Below, piece by piece: positions 1 through 8,880 of a DNA stretch of 49,243 nucleotides. Positions within the stretch are counted from its first letter, which is position 1; each line of letters opens with the position of its first letter. Origin of the DNA: Brevundimonas abyssalis TAR-001. GTDB taxonomy: Bacteria; Pseudomonadota; Alphaproteobacteria; Caulobacterales; Caulobacteraceae. A program made the translations under genes and the position numbers. Under the pieces are notes generated by a model, which saw only the letters and a list, made by a program, of their open reading frames with translations, was not told the origin of the DNA and did not search any database. Where the stretch lies: positions 1 to 49,243 of the forward strand of contig NZ_BATC01000015.1 of the NCBI RefSeq assembly GCF_000466985.1, read 5' to 3'.

Positions 1-865
1 GTTCGGGCTCGGGCTCAGGAGCCGCCTCGGCAGCGATCTCGTCCGCGCCGTTCTCATTGGCGGCGACCACCGGCTCGGGCGCGGAGGCCTCTGCAGGCGC
101 CGCAAAGGTCGGCGTCACGATGGGAGCCTCTTCGGCGGGCGCGTCAGCCTCCCCCTCGGGCGCGGCCTCCGGCTCACCCTCCGCCTCGGCTTCAGGCTCC
201 GCCGTCTGTTCCGGGGTTTCGTCCAGCGCCGCAGCCGGGGTCTCGCCCAGCAGGGCCGCCACGGCCAGGGCGCGGGCCCCGTTGGCCTCGGGCTCCGGAG
301 TGTCTTCAGGCTCCGCCGGGCGCTCCTCCGGCGTCTCCGGCGTCTCCGGAACCGGCGCGGGCGGCGGGGCGGGCGCATTCAGCAACGCCGCCAGATCCGC
401 CTCCTGTCCCGGATCATGCCGGAACAGCGCACTCTCGGCCGCACGGCGGCGCGCGGCGGGATCGGGCGCCGGCGTCAGCGGCGGGGCGTCACAGGCGATC
501 AGGGCCCGCGCCGCGTCCTCGGGCTCGCCCGCATTGACCCAGACCAGCACCTCCGACGCCAGGAACCGCTCCAGCCCCACGGCCTGGCCGAAGCTGGCCA
601 GGGCGTCCACCTGATGCTGGTTCAGCGGCAGGGCGATGCGCTCGGCGATGGCGTTCAGAATGGGCAGCAGATCGTACTGGAGCAGGAGCTCGGCGTCCGC
701 CGCCGACACCTCGGCGCCCTCGCGCGCCGACAGCGTATGCCCGTGACCCACGACCCAGCGGCCGTCCGCCAGACGCTCGGCGCGCGCGCGGAAGCCCTCG
801 AAGCTCTTGATGAGCTCCAGGCCCCGGCGGGACACTTTCAGCTTCGGCTTGTCGATCTGCGACAA
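1..865 (-). CDS. spmX: SpmX-type muramidase-domain polarity protein (3' end outside window)
   Basis: Reading leftward from a TTG at 865-863, preceded by AGGA, the frame stays open to the window edge (288 codons). The first ~125 residues are a GH24/T4-lysozyme-like domain (IKSFEGF, GHGHTLSAREGAEV, NQHQVDALASF). The rest is a long Pro/Glu/Ala-rich acidic linker. That order matches Caulobacter SpmX, which ends in two membrane helices; those would lie beyond the left edge. In Caulobacter SpmX marks the stalked pole and recruits and activates the kinase DivJ. The catalytic Glu is kept (Glu23), but the positions of the T4 Asp and Thr are Leu32 and Val38, so hydrolase activity is unlikely, in line with what is known of SpmX. 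A phage lysozyme is the alternative, but the acidic linker argues against it. Confidence 0.8.
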   Translation of the reverse strand, partial: MSQIDKPKLKVSRRGLELIKSFEGFRARAERLADGRWVVGHGHTLSAREGAEVSAADAELLLQYDLLPILNAIAERIALPLNQHQVDALASFGQAVGLERFLASEVLVWVNAGEPEDAARALIACDAPPLTPAPDPAARRRAAESALFRHDPGQEADLAALLNAPAPPPAPVPETPETPEERPAEPEDTPEPEANGARALAVAALLGETPAAALDETPEQTAEPEAEAEGEPEAAPEGEADAPAEEAPIVTPTFAAPAEASAPEPVVAANENGADEIAAEAAPEPEPE

Positions 866-977
866 AGGTCCTGACCCAGAATGAGACGGGCGGGTTCGCC
901 CTGACGGGGAACCAGCAAGCTCCGGGCCGCCCACCGCCCGGTGCATCCTGCATGGAAGAGCGCACATTTTTTTGTTC

Positions 978-1108
978 GTCATGGCCGGGCTTGTCCCGGC
1001 CATCCATACCCTCGCCGGATCCGTCAAAAGCCCGGATGTTCAAACCGTCCCGGCGCACCCCGTCGGTTCAGGGCGTATGGATCACCGGGACAGGCCCGGT
1101 GATGACGA
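978..1108. repeat. Pair of inverted REP-like palindromes
   Basis: Two copies of one palindrome lie head to head between spmX and mgtE. The first has 9-bp arms ATGGCCGGG/CCCGGCCAT at 981-1003 around CTTGT. The second has arms ATCACCGGG/CCCGGTGAT at 1081-1103 around ACAGG, the reverse complement of CCTGT. Both are flanked by CGTCAT on one side and ATCCATAC on the other, in opposite orientation. Related copies occur at 2624-2683, 8513-8534 and 48899-48921. They probably act as transcript ends or mRNA-stabilising hairpins. Confidence 0.75.
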
Positions 1109-1115
1109 TGCCGCC

Positions 1116-2530
1116 CTACAGAAGGATCAGCCCGGCCAGTCCCAGGAAGGTGAAGAAGCCCACCGTATCGGTGATCCATGTCACGAAGACCGGAGAGGCC
1201 ACCGCCGGGTCGCGGTCCAGCCGCTCCAGGATCATGGGGATCAGCGCCCCCGCCAGGGCCGCGGCCACCAGATTGATGGTCACCGCCAGCCCGATCACCA
1301 GACTCAGCATCGGCATGCCGAACCACACCGCCGCGATGGCCGCCAGCAGCACCGCGATGGCCGCCCCGTTCAGGAACCCCACCACCACCTCGCGCCGCAC
1401 GATGCGCACCGCATTGGCCGCCGACAGCTCGCGCGCCGCCAGCGAGCGCACCGCCACGGTCATGGCCTGGACCCCGGCGTTGCCGCCGATGGAGGCCACG
1501 ATGGGCATCAGTATGGCCAGGGCCACCAGCGCCTCGATCTCCTCGGCGAACGCCCCGATCACCAGCGAGGCGGCCACCGCCGTGCCCAGATTGATGATCA
1601 GCCAGGGAATGCGCGAGCGCACCACGCCCATGACGCTGGCGTCGCGGCCCTCGTCGGACACGCCGGCCAGACGCAGGATGTCCTCGCGGTTCTCTTCCTG
1701 GATGATGTTGACGATGTCATCGACGGTGATCTGGCCCACCAGCCGCCCGCCCACGTCCACCACCGGGGCCGAGATCAGGTGGTACTTCTCGAAGATGTAG
1801 GCCACCTCTTCCTGGTCCTGGTGCACCTCGATCTCGTTGACCGGCTCCATCAGGGCGGACAGCTTCACCTCCCGCGCCGAGCGCAGCAGGCGGCTCACCG
1901 CCACCCCGCCCACGGGCCGGTACTGGGGGTCCACCACATAGATGTCGAAGAACAGCTCGGGCAGGTCCTCGCCCTGGGCCCGCAGGTGGTCGATGGTGTC
2001 GCCCACGCTCCAGAACTCGGGCGCCGCCATCACCTCGCGCTGCATCAGGCGCCCGGCGGTGTCCTCTTCGTAGCCCAGCGAGCTCTCGATGGCGGCCCGG
2101 TCCTGTTCGGGCATGGCGGCCAGCACCGCGCGGCGCTGGTCGTCCTCCATCTCCTCCACCACCGCAGCGGCGTCGTCGGAATCCAGTTCCTGCAGCGCCT
2201 CGGCCAGGCGCCCGAGGGCAGCCGCTCCAGCACCTGCTCGCGGATGCTGTCGTCCAGTTCGGGCAGCACCTCCGCCAGCACGTGGGGCGACAGCCACAGC
2301 ACCAGCACCGAGCGGTGCTCGGACGTCAGGAAGCCCATCAGGTCGGCGATGTCGGCGGGGTGCAGGTCTTCCAGCAGATCGCGCAGACGCTCGCCGTCCC
2401 CGGCGTCGGCCGCGTCGATCACCTTCTCCACGAAGGCGGCCGTCAGGGCGTAGTCCTCGCCCAGGTGTTCGTCTTCGTCGTGTTCGGGGTCAGGACCGGC
2501 CGGGGCTTCGCGCACGTCGTCAATGGTCAC
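1116..2530 (-). CDS. mgtE: Magnesium transporter MgtE (one apparent frameshift)
   Basis: A Mg2+ channel/transporter of the inner membrane. The N-terminal MgtE helical domain (LHPADIADLM, VLPELDD, LQELDSDDAAAVVEEM) is followed by two CBS repeats (about residues 140-260; DIYVVDPQYRPVGGV and YHLISAPVVDVGGRLVG), then five membrane helices with the family motif ASIGGNAGVQAMTV. The start is GTG at 2530-2528 with GGGGAGGA seven bases upstream. The reading frame breaks at about 2212-2222 in a GGGC context; one added base joins LERLPSG to GRLAEALQEL and gives a full-length protein of about 470 residues. A missing base in the sequence explains this better than a real lesion. Confidence 0.9.
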
Positions 2531-2623
2531 GAGCGTCCTCCCCTTTCAGCAGGTCAGTCCTGTGGTCGGCTTCGGGGCAAACCCTGCAAGCGGCTGATCC
2601 GCCGATACGAACCCCCACCCTAC

Positions 2624-2683
2624 CCGTCATCGCCGGGCTTGTCCCCGCGATCACGAAGTCCCGGCGCAGGCCGGGAATGACGG
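2624..2683. repeat. REP-like palindrome pair
   Basis: Two adjacent hairpins: ATCGCCGGG/CCCCGCGAT (2629-2651, one mismatch) and TCCCGGC/GCCGGGA (2659-2676). The unit is bounded by CCGTCAT and its complement ATGACGG. It lies between the mgtE promoter region and tRNA-Leu and belongs to the same family as the palindromes at 978-1108. Confidence 0.7.
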
Positions 2684-2722
2684 ATATGGGACCAGGAGCC
2701 GATCACTCGGCTCTTGAGGTGA

Positions 2723-2809
2723 TGGTGCGGTCGAGAAGACTCGAACTTCCACTCCGGTTAGGGAACAGCGACCTCAACGCTGCGCGTCTACCAATTCCGC
2801 CACGACCGC
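2723..2809 (-). tRNA. trnL-GAG: tRNA-Leu (GAG)
   Basis: The minus strand folds as a class II tRNA of 87 nt. The acceptor stem is GCGGTCG/CGACCGC followed by A and an encoded CCA. The D-loop carries TGGTAGACGC, the anticodon arm is CAGCG-TTGAGGT-CGCTG with anticodon GAG, a long variable arm follows, and the T-arm contains GTTCGAGTC. The long variable arm and anticodon identify tRNA-Leu. Confidence 0.95.
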
Positions 2810-3027
2810 TCGCATCGGAGCGGGGGCAATAGCCGAGGATGACCCGAAAGGAAAGGGCCGTTCGCAACAGCAACCCATTCTCCCCACTTCGCCTCCCCTC
2901 AAGGCAAAGGGCCCCCGCGCAGCGGGTCGGATGTGGGTGAATTTGGTGGCCGCCGCTTCCGGCGGGCGGGCTCCGGCAGGCGAGGCTGGCCAGAGCGGCC
3001 CGGACGCGCAATAGTCAGACAAATAGG

Positions 3028-5686
3028 ATGGTCGGGAGGTTTGAGGTGCGCCAAGTCATGTCTGGAGTTGCGTCCGCCGCTGCGGCGGTCGCCGTCATCG
3101 GGGTGCTGGCGTGGCCGGGCGTCGGTCAGGCCCAGCTTCCGGGGGCCCAGCGGCCTGCTTACCAGGACCATGGCTTGCCGGCGGAAGCGCGCGCCGCCGA
3201 CCTGGTCGCAAGGATGACGCTGGAGGAGAAGGCGTATCAGGTGCTCAACGACGCGCCCGCCATCCCCCGGCTGAACATCCGCGAGTACAACTGGTGGAAC
3301 GAGGGCCTGCACGGCGTGGCGGCGGCGGCTACGCCACGGTCTTTCCCCAGGCCATCGGTCTCGCCGCCACCTTCGACGAGCCGTTCGTGCGCCGGGTGGC
3401 GGCGCACATCGGCGTCGAGTTCCGCGCCAAATATCTGGACGCCCGCCATCGCTTCGGCGGCTCGGACTGGTTCGAGGGGCTGACCGTCTGGTCCCCCAAC
3501 ATCAACATCTTCCGTGATCCGCGCTGGGGCCGGGGCCAGGAAACCTATGGGGAAGACCCCTATCTGACCGCCCGTCTCGGCGTCGCCTTCGTGCAGGGCC
3601 TGCAGGGGGATGACCCCGACTACGCCCTCACCATCGCGACCCCGAAGCATTTCGCCGTTCACTCCGGTCCGGAGGCGAGCCGCCACCGGGACGACATCCT
3701 CCCCAGCGCCCGCGATCTGGCGGACACCTACCTGCCCGCCTTCCGCGCGGCGGTGATGGAGGGCGGGGCCCGCTCGATGATGTGCGCCTACAACGCCGTG
3801 GACGGCGCGCCCGCCTGCGCCAATGAGCCCCTCCTGACCCACTATCTGCGCGAGGCCTGGGGCTTCGACGGCTTCGTGGTCTCCGACTGCGGCGCGGTGC
3901 TCGACATCCATGCCGCGGATCGACACGCCTACGTCCCCACGCCGGAACAGGCGGTCGCCGTCGCCTTCAACGCCGGCATGGACCTGATCTGCGGCGGGGC
4001 GGAGGACGGCGAGGCCATCGTGCGGGCGGTGCGGGACGGCCTGCTGGACGAGGCGGTGATCGACCGGGCCCTGGTGCGCCTGTTCACCGCGCGGATGCAG
4101 TTGGGCCAGTTCGACGAGCCGTCGCGCGTGTTCCCGTCCATCACGGCGGCCGACTTCGACACCGCCGAAGGGCGCGCACTGGCCCGGACCGCCGCCGAGC
4201 GCGGCATCGTCCTGCTCAGGAACGACGGCCTGCTGCCGCTGGGAGACAACCCCGGCCGCATCGCCGTCATCGGGCCGAACGCAGACAGCCTCGCGGCCCT
4301 CGTGGGCAACTACAACGGTGATCCGTCACAGCCGGTGACCATCCTGGACGGCGTGCGTCGACGCTGGCCCCAGGCCGAGGTGACCTATGTGGAAGGCGCC
4401 GGGCTGATCGATCGGGCGCTCGAGCCCTTGCCAGGCGACGTGCTGTGCCTCGACGCCGCCTGCAGCGCCCCGGGCGTCCGCGTCGAGCACTTCAGCGACC
4501 GCGCCTTCGAGGGATCGCCGGTTTCGACCGACCATGCCGGTTCGGTCGAACAGACATGGGAAGGGATCCTGCGCAGCGGCGCGGTCCGCTACACGGCGTG
4601 GCTTACGGCGCCGGAGGACGGCGACTACGTCTTCCGCTACGCCGCCGACGGCGGCTACCGGGTCTTCATCGACGATGCGCCCGTGGTGGACGCATGGAAT
4701 GTGGACTGGCGCCCCGCCATCGTCGCCGGCACGGTCCGCCTGAGGCGCGGGCAGACCTATCGTCTGCGCGTCGAGGCGTTCCAGCGCACCACCCGGGGCG
4801 AGGAGCGGCTGCTCTGGAGTCCGCCGTCCGATCCCGGCGGCGCCCGGGCCGAGGCGGCGGCGCGCAACGCAGACCTGGTCATTTTCGTCGGCGGCCTGAC
4901 GGCTCAGCTGGAGGGCGAGGAGCTCCCGCTGTCCACACCCGGCTTCTCGGGCGGAGACCGGACAAGCCTGGACCTTCCGGCGCCGCAGCAAGCCATGCTG
5001 GAGCGGCTTCACGCCACCGGCAAGCCCGTGATCCTCGTGCTGGTCAACGGCAGCGCCCTGAGCGTCAACTGGGCGGACCGCAATCTCCCCGCGATTCTGG
5101 AAGCCTGGTATCCGGGGGGTCAGGGGGGTGATGCGGTGGCCCGCATTCTGGCGGGCGACGTCAATCCCTCCGGGCGGCTGCCGGTCACCTTCTATCGCTC
5201 CAAAGACGACCTGCCGGCCTTCACCGACTACAGCATGGAAAACCGGACCTACCGCTACTTTGACGGGCCGGTTCTGTATCCGTTCGGCCACGGCCTCTCC
5301 TACACCCGCTTCGCCTACAGCGGGGTTCAGGCGAGCCCCGGCGACATCCGCGCCGATGAAGCGGTTGAAGTCAGCGTCGTCGTCGCCAACGCCGGCGATC
5401 GGGCCGGCGACGAGATCGTGCAGCTCTACATCAGCCGCCCGGGCATCGAAGGGGCGCCCCTGCGCGCGCTCGCCGGCGCCGGCGGGTGTCCCTGGCCCCG
5501 GGCGAACAGCGCCGCGTCGCCTTCACCCTGGACCCGCGCAGCCTCAGCACGGTGGACGACCGCGGCGTGCGACGGATTCTGCCCGGCCCCGTCGAGCTGT
5601 GGATCGGCGGAGGCCAGCCCGGCGGCCTCGCTCCGGGCGAGGCTGGAAGTCTGACCGTGACCACCACCGCAATCCTGCCGGAGTAA
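3028..5686 (+). CDS. Secreted GH3 beta-glycosidase with PA14 insert (two apparent frameshifts)
   Basis: A glycoside hydrolase family 3 enzyme, probably beta-xylosidase or beta-glucosidase, acting in the periplasm or outside the cell. A signal peptide ends near AWPGVGQAQ. The barrel domain carries WWNEGLHGVA, PNINIFRDPRWGRGQETYGEDP, KHF..HSGPE and the nucleophile motif VVSDCGAV (about Asp287). The second domain is interrupted by a PA14 module near residues 485-600 (TAPEDGDYVFRYAADGGYRV), and an Fn3-like domain closes the protein. The frame breaks at about 3322-3330 (GGC run) and 5473-5482; one base added at each gives about 885 residues. Start ATG 3028 is chosen because it supplies Arg residues ahead of the hydrophobic core; ATG 3058 is possible. 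Substrate cannot be fixed from sequence. Confidence 0.88.
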
Positions 5687-5713
5687 GACACGCGCGGGTG
5701 CGCCGGGCGAAAC

Positions 5714-6479
5714 TCAGCGTCCGCCCCCAGATACAACACGATGAAGTTGATCGTATCGACGACGCCGTGGACGAGCACGATGGGCCAGAGGTTGCGCTTC
5801 AACAGCAGGAACGCGGCGCCGAACGCGATGCCGATGGCCGCCGTCGTCACCAGCCCGCGCAGGCCCTGATAGTAGAAATGCCCGAGTCCGAACAACAGGG
5901 CCGGGATCAGAACGGCGAATACGGGGGCGAGGGGCACGCCACGGAACAGCGCCAGGGCGCGGGTCACCAGAAAGCCGCGAAAAAACATCTCTTCCCCGAA
6001 CGCGGCCGCGGTCCAGACAATCCCGAGCCATAGCAGGAGCATGGGCAAGCTGCCTTCGACGTCGCCCCAGCGATCCCCGACGCCTCGGGAACGGTTTTCA
6101 GGAACGTCCAGCCGAGCGCTTCTCCGCCGTACAGGACGACCGTGACGGCGGCGGCGAAAAAGCCGAACACCAGCAGGGCTTGCGGCAGGACCAGCAGCTT
6201 GGCCTTGACGCCCCTGAGCGGGATCAGGCCGACCGATGACCATCCCTCCCCCCTTCGGCGCAGATAAATCGCCAGGCAGACCAGGGTCGCGATCAGCGAC
6301 ACAGGCCCGGCGAACCGCCAGAACAGCGGGTCAAAGGCGATGCGAAGGATCAGCGCCAGCGCGCCGAACGCCGCCAGCTCGGCGGCGGCCCTGCGCCGGC
6401 CTATCATGGCCTTCGTGCTTTCCGGCCCCTCCGGCTGGAGGGCCCCGCGCTGTTCTGCGGGATTGATCTCGTCGGTCAT
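5714..6479 (-). CDS. CPBP-family intramembrane metalloprotease (two apparent frameshifts)
   Basis: A multi-pass inner-membrane protein of the CPBP (CAAX protease/bacteriocin-processing) family. The diagnostic motifs are present in order: EEMFFRGF (EExxxR), FGLGHF, and HGVVDTINF. The start ATG at 6479 has GGAG eight bases upstream. One base is missing near 6081-6090 (joining KTVPE to GVGDRWGDVEGS). A second near 5722-5728 in a run of five G would place the stop at 5714, giving an end LYLGGGR; without it the frame would run on into the GH3 gene. It follows the AraC gene by 44 bp on the same strand. Substrate is unknown. Confidence 0.8.
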
Positions 6480-6523
6480 GGCCAGGCTCCGGTGTCGGGA
6501 CAGGCCGGGATAGACCACGCGGT

Positions 6524-7333
6524 TCAGGCTGATCTTGAACGTCTGTGCATGGCGGCCCAGATTCTCGGCGTCATGCCGTAGGTCTTCTTGAAATGCCGGG
6601 TGAAATGGCTCTGGTCGGCAAATCCGGCGGCCTGGGCCACCTGGGCGAGCCCTGCGCCCCGGCTCATCATCCCGCGCGCCCGGTCGAGCCGTCGGAAGAT
6701 CAGATAGCGGTAGGGACTTGCGCCCAGCAGGGCCCGAAAATCACGCGAAAGCCGCCAGCGATCATAGTGCGCGGCCTGTTCCAGATCGGCGAGCGTCGGG
6801 GCGCGATCCAGATTCGCCTCGATGAAATCGCGCGCCCGCAGCACGGCGGCGTGGTTCTGAACCCCGGTCGGCAGGTCCGCGCCGGACGCCTGCGACAAGG
6901 CCGCCGTCAGATCCGTGATCGCCTGCTCGCGCTCAAGATCCTCCATGGGGCTGTCGAGATCGTCCAGCAGTTCACAGACCACGCGGTGAAGCCCCGGATC
7001 GTCCGATACGTCGCCCTTGATGAACGGAAGCGGGCGGCCATCAAGAACCCTCTGGATATCGGCCGGCGCCACATAGGCGGTCTTGTACTGAAACGGGAGG
7101 CCGTCGCCCGCGCGCCCGTCGTGGAGTTCGTCCGGATGCAGCACGACGATCTGGCCGGGCAGCGAATGGCGCGACGCGCCCCGATAGTCGAAGGTCTGAA
7201 CCCCGGCCACGGTGATCCCGATCGCATAGGTGTCGTGTCGATGCGGTGCGAAGGCGACGCCGGTGAACCGCGCCTCCAGACGGTCGATGCCGCCGGACGA
7301 CCTGAACACCCAATTGTCCGCACCCGCCGCCAT
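6524..7333 (-). CDS. AraC-family transcriptional regulator
   Basis: The N-terminal half is a cupin-like AraC sensing domain (FAPHRHDTYAIGITVAGVQTFDYRG, GQIVVLHPDELHDG). The C-terminal ~100 residues form a double helix-turn-helix AraC domain (PTLADLEQAAHYDRWRLSRDFRA, LAQVAQAAGFADQSHFTRHFKKTYGMTP). The frame extends upstream to 7393, but the start at 7333 is preferred because AGGGA lies seven bases ahead of that ATG. It probably controls itself and the CPBP gene behind it. The ligand is unknown; this AraC subgroup often neighbours transporter genes, but none is adjacent here. Confidence 0.85.
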   Translation of the reverse strand: MAAGADNWVFRSSGGIDRLEARFTGVAFAPHRHDTYAIGITVAGVQTFDYRGASRHSLPGQIVVLHPDELHDGRAGDGLPFQYKTAYVAPADIQRVLDGRPLPFIKGDVSDDPGLHRVVCELLDDLDSPMEDLEREQAITDLTAALSQASGADLPTGVQNHAAVLRARDFIEANLDRAPTLADLEQAAHYDRWRLSRDFRALLGASPYRYLIFRRLDRARGMMSRGAGLAQVAQAAGFADQSHFTRHFKKTYGMTPRIWAAMHRRSRSA

Positions 7334-7544
7334 CCGCCGATCCCTCATCATCGTGGAGACCCTATCCGCTGTTCGGACCGGGCGCCGCGCCACCGCTGAA
7401 AGAGAAGACGGGCAATCGCCTCCGCGTCCACTTACCGCTTGTTAATCCCGCATTTCCGACGGCCAATCCCTTGTGAAACAAGGCCCGGTCCTCGAAATTC
7501 GGCCTTTTTCACCGCCGCGCCCGGGGGCGCCTCACACTGGCGGG

Positions 7545-8423
7545 ATGTCCATTCGATATCTGCCTGACAGCCCGCCCGTCTTCGACACCGCAAAAGCCCG
7601 CGCCCGCTGGGCCGCCGCCAAAGCCGACTATCTGGCCGGGGGCGGCGCGCCCGAGGTCTGTGAGCGCCACGGCCTCAGCCTGCGCACCTTCCGCTGGCGC
7701 GCCCGAAAGGAAGGCTGGCGCCGCGCCGACCAGCCCGCCCCCTCCCTCGCGCCCGACCCGGCGCCGCCGGCGCAGGACGAGCCCCTTGTCATCCCCGAGG
7801 CGCCGGAGGCGCCATCGGGGACGCCCCTCACCACCTCGCAGATGGTCGACAAATGCTGGTCCCACGTCCAGGCCGCCGTGGCCGCCGGGCAGCTGATCCA
7901 GGCCCGCGGCTGGCTGCGCCTCTACAAGGAGCTCAAGCCCCTCGTGCCCTTCACCGAGATCGAGGCCCGCGAGGCGGCCGAAAGCGCCGCCGGGGAAGAA
8001 GACGTTGCACGGCCATTGCACTGTTTTTCCGATCCCGAGCCCCGCACGCCCGAACCCGAACCGCCCTCGCCGTCCGCGCCCGAACCGGACCCCACGCACG
8101 ATCTGGTGCGCCTGACCACCCATCTGGCCGCCGCCGCCCGTCAGGCGGAGACCGCCGCCCTGGGTGGGGACGTTGCACCCCCGTTGCACTGTTTTTCCGC
8201 TCCGGAGTCTCACCAACCACCCCCCGCCGACGACCCACCACCGGACGCCCCCGCCGCCGACGCGGTCCCCGATCCCTTGCCCGCCAGGGATCTCGCCCGC
8301 CTCATCGCCGCGCTGCAGGCCGTCACCGCCCGCGCCGAACAGACGCTCGACGCCGAAACCGCGAGACTCCCGTTGCACTCTTTTTCGCCGCCGGAGTCTC
8401 ACCACCCGGGACAGGGGCCGTGA
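7545..8423 (+). CDS. Unrecognised protein: HTH-like N-terminus with three LHCFS repeats
   Basis: I do not recognise this 292-residue protein with confidence. Residues ~10-60 (AKADYLAGGGAPEVCERHG, LRTFRWRARKEGWRRAD) resemble the helix-turn-helix of phage terminase small subunits and similar Caulobacterales proteins. A second conserved-looking block is SQMVDKCWSHVQAAVAAGQLIQARGWLRLYKELKPL. The remainder is Pro/Ala-rich and low complexity, with three copies of PL-H-C/S-F-S-x-P-E. Each copy is encoded by the DNA repeat annotated separately. The ATG at 7545 is preferred over the upstream start at 7473, where the extra residues look non-coding and cover a small hairpin (7469-7483). Because the opposite strand is open too, the coding status of the 3' half is not certain. 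Confidence 0.55.
   Translation: MSIRYLPDSPPVFDTAKARARWAAAKADYLAGGGAPEVCERHGLSLRTFRWRARKEGWRRADQPAPSLAPDPAPPAQDEPLVIPEAPEAPSGTPLTTSQMVDKCWSHVQAAVAAGQLIQARGWLRLYKELKPLVPFTEIEAREAAESAAGEEDVARPLHCFSDPEPRTPEPEPPSPSAPEPDPTHDLVRLTTHLAAAARQAETAALGGDVAPPLHCFSAPESHQPPPADDPPPDAPAADAVPDPLPARDLARLIAALQAVTARAEQTLDAETARLPLHSFSPPESHHPGQGP
8005..8211 (+). repeat. TTGCAC repeat element, copies 1 and 2
   Basis: Copy 1 (8005-8035) and copy 2 (8173-8211) both read TTGCAC-N5-TTGCACTGTTTTTCC, with the two TTGCAC units 11 bp apart. Copy 2 then has seven bases and GGAGTCTCA; in copy 1 that arm has decayed. Runs of five T stand out in this GC-rich sequence. The same element occurs at 8363-8400 and at 49095-49243. Both copies are inside the preceding CDS and are read in frame as PLHCFS. 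Confidence 0.8.
8363..8400 (+). repeat. TTGCAC repeat element, copy 3 (full palindrome)
   Basis: This copy has both arms: GAGACTCC (8363-8370) and GGAGTCTC (8393-8400), perfect 8-bp inverted repeats around a 22-nt loop holding TTGCACTCTTTTT. Spacing from the T-run to the right arm is seven bases, identical to copy 2 and to the copy at the right window edge. It lies in the last 25 codons of the host ORF. Confidence 0.8.
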
Positions 8424-8440
8424 CCCCATCAAACCCGTCA

Positions 8441-8534
8441 CCCTCCGGCTTGACCGGAGGGTCCAGACGCTCCGTCAGGGCCGAGCGACCTCCGAACGTC
8501 CAGTGTTTCTGGATTCCCGGTCAAGCCGGGGAAT
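8441..8534. terminator. Two hairpins between convergent genes
   Basis: CCCTCCGG/CCGGAGGG around CTTGA (8441-8461) and ATTCCCGG/CCGGGGAAT around TCAAG (8513-8534) lie in the 132-bp gap between the convergent stops at 8423 and 8556. The second ends in GAATGACGG, as in the REP-like palindromes elsewhere in the window. They are placed to end transcription from both sides, though without clear T-tracts. Confidence 0.5.
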
Positions 8535-8555
8535 GACGGAGGGAGGAGCTCCGCC

Positions 8556-8849
8556 CTACGCCGCGCCGGCCATGTAGTCGTACAGGTCCGCCGGGCGGGT
8601 CACGGTGATGGCGATGCGGTCGTCGTTGATGGTGATCTCGCCGCGGGCCACGGGGTGGTTGTTGGCCAGGATCCACACTTCTTCGTGCTCTCCGGCGTCC
8701 AGGGGGATCACCGCGCCACGGCCCATGCGCAACAGCTGCGCCATGGGCAGCACGGAGCGACCGAGCACCACGGAGATCTCGACGTTTACGGATTCAATCT
8801 GACTCATCGGGTGTACTGACGCGGTTACTGGGGTGATCTGGTCTTGCAT
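8556..8849 (-). CDS. fliN: FliN-family flagellar motor switch protein
   Basis: A 97-residue SpoA/FliN-type protein. The body from [33 protein letters not shown] through [22 protein letters not shown] aligns along its length with FliN, the C-ring protein that sets rotation sense and docks export substrates. The start ATG 8849 is chosen because AGGGGG lies six bases upstream; a later ATG at 8807 has no clear ribosome site. It stands alone, with no fliF, fliG or fliH nearby, and is divergent from lipB with only 31 bp between starts. In Caulobacter fliN sits in the fliF operon, so this may be a second copy or a relocated gene. Confidence 0.8.
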   Translation of the reverse strand: MQDQITPVTASVHPMSQIESVNVEISVVLGRSVLPMAQLLRMGRGAVIPLDAGEHEEVWILANNHPVARGEITINDDRIAITVTRPADLYDYMAGAA

Positions 8850-8880
8850 GGCTGCCCCCTGCCGCCACATTGGGCCGATC

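Noticed and set aside
8005..8023. TTGCAC-N5-TTGCA resembles a sigma-54 promoter (TGGCAC-N5-TTGCW)
   Set aside because: The first of the two key Gs is replaced by T in all copies, copies lie inside an ORF, and three repeat with arms and T-tracts not seen in sigma-54 promoters.
7509..8441. Long minus-strand open frame opposite the HTH protein
   Set aside because: Gly/Arg-rich composition typical of the antisense of GC-rich coding DNA; no recognisable domain. The plus strand has an HTH-like domain.
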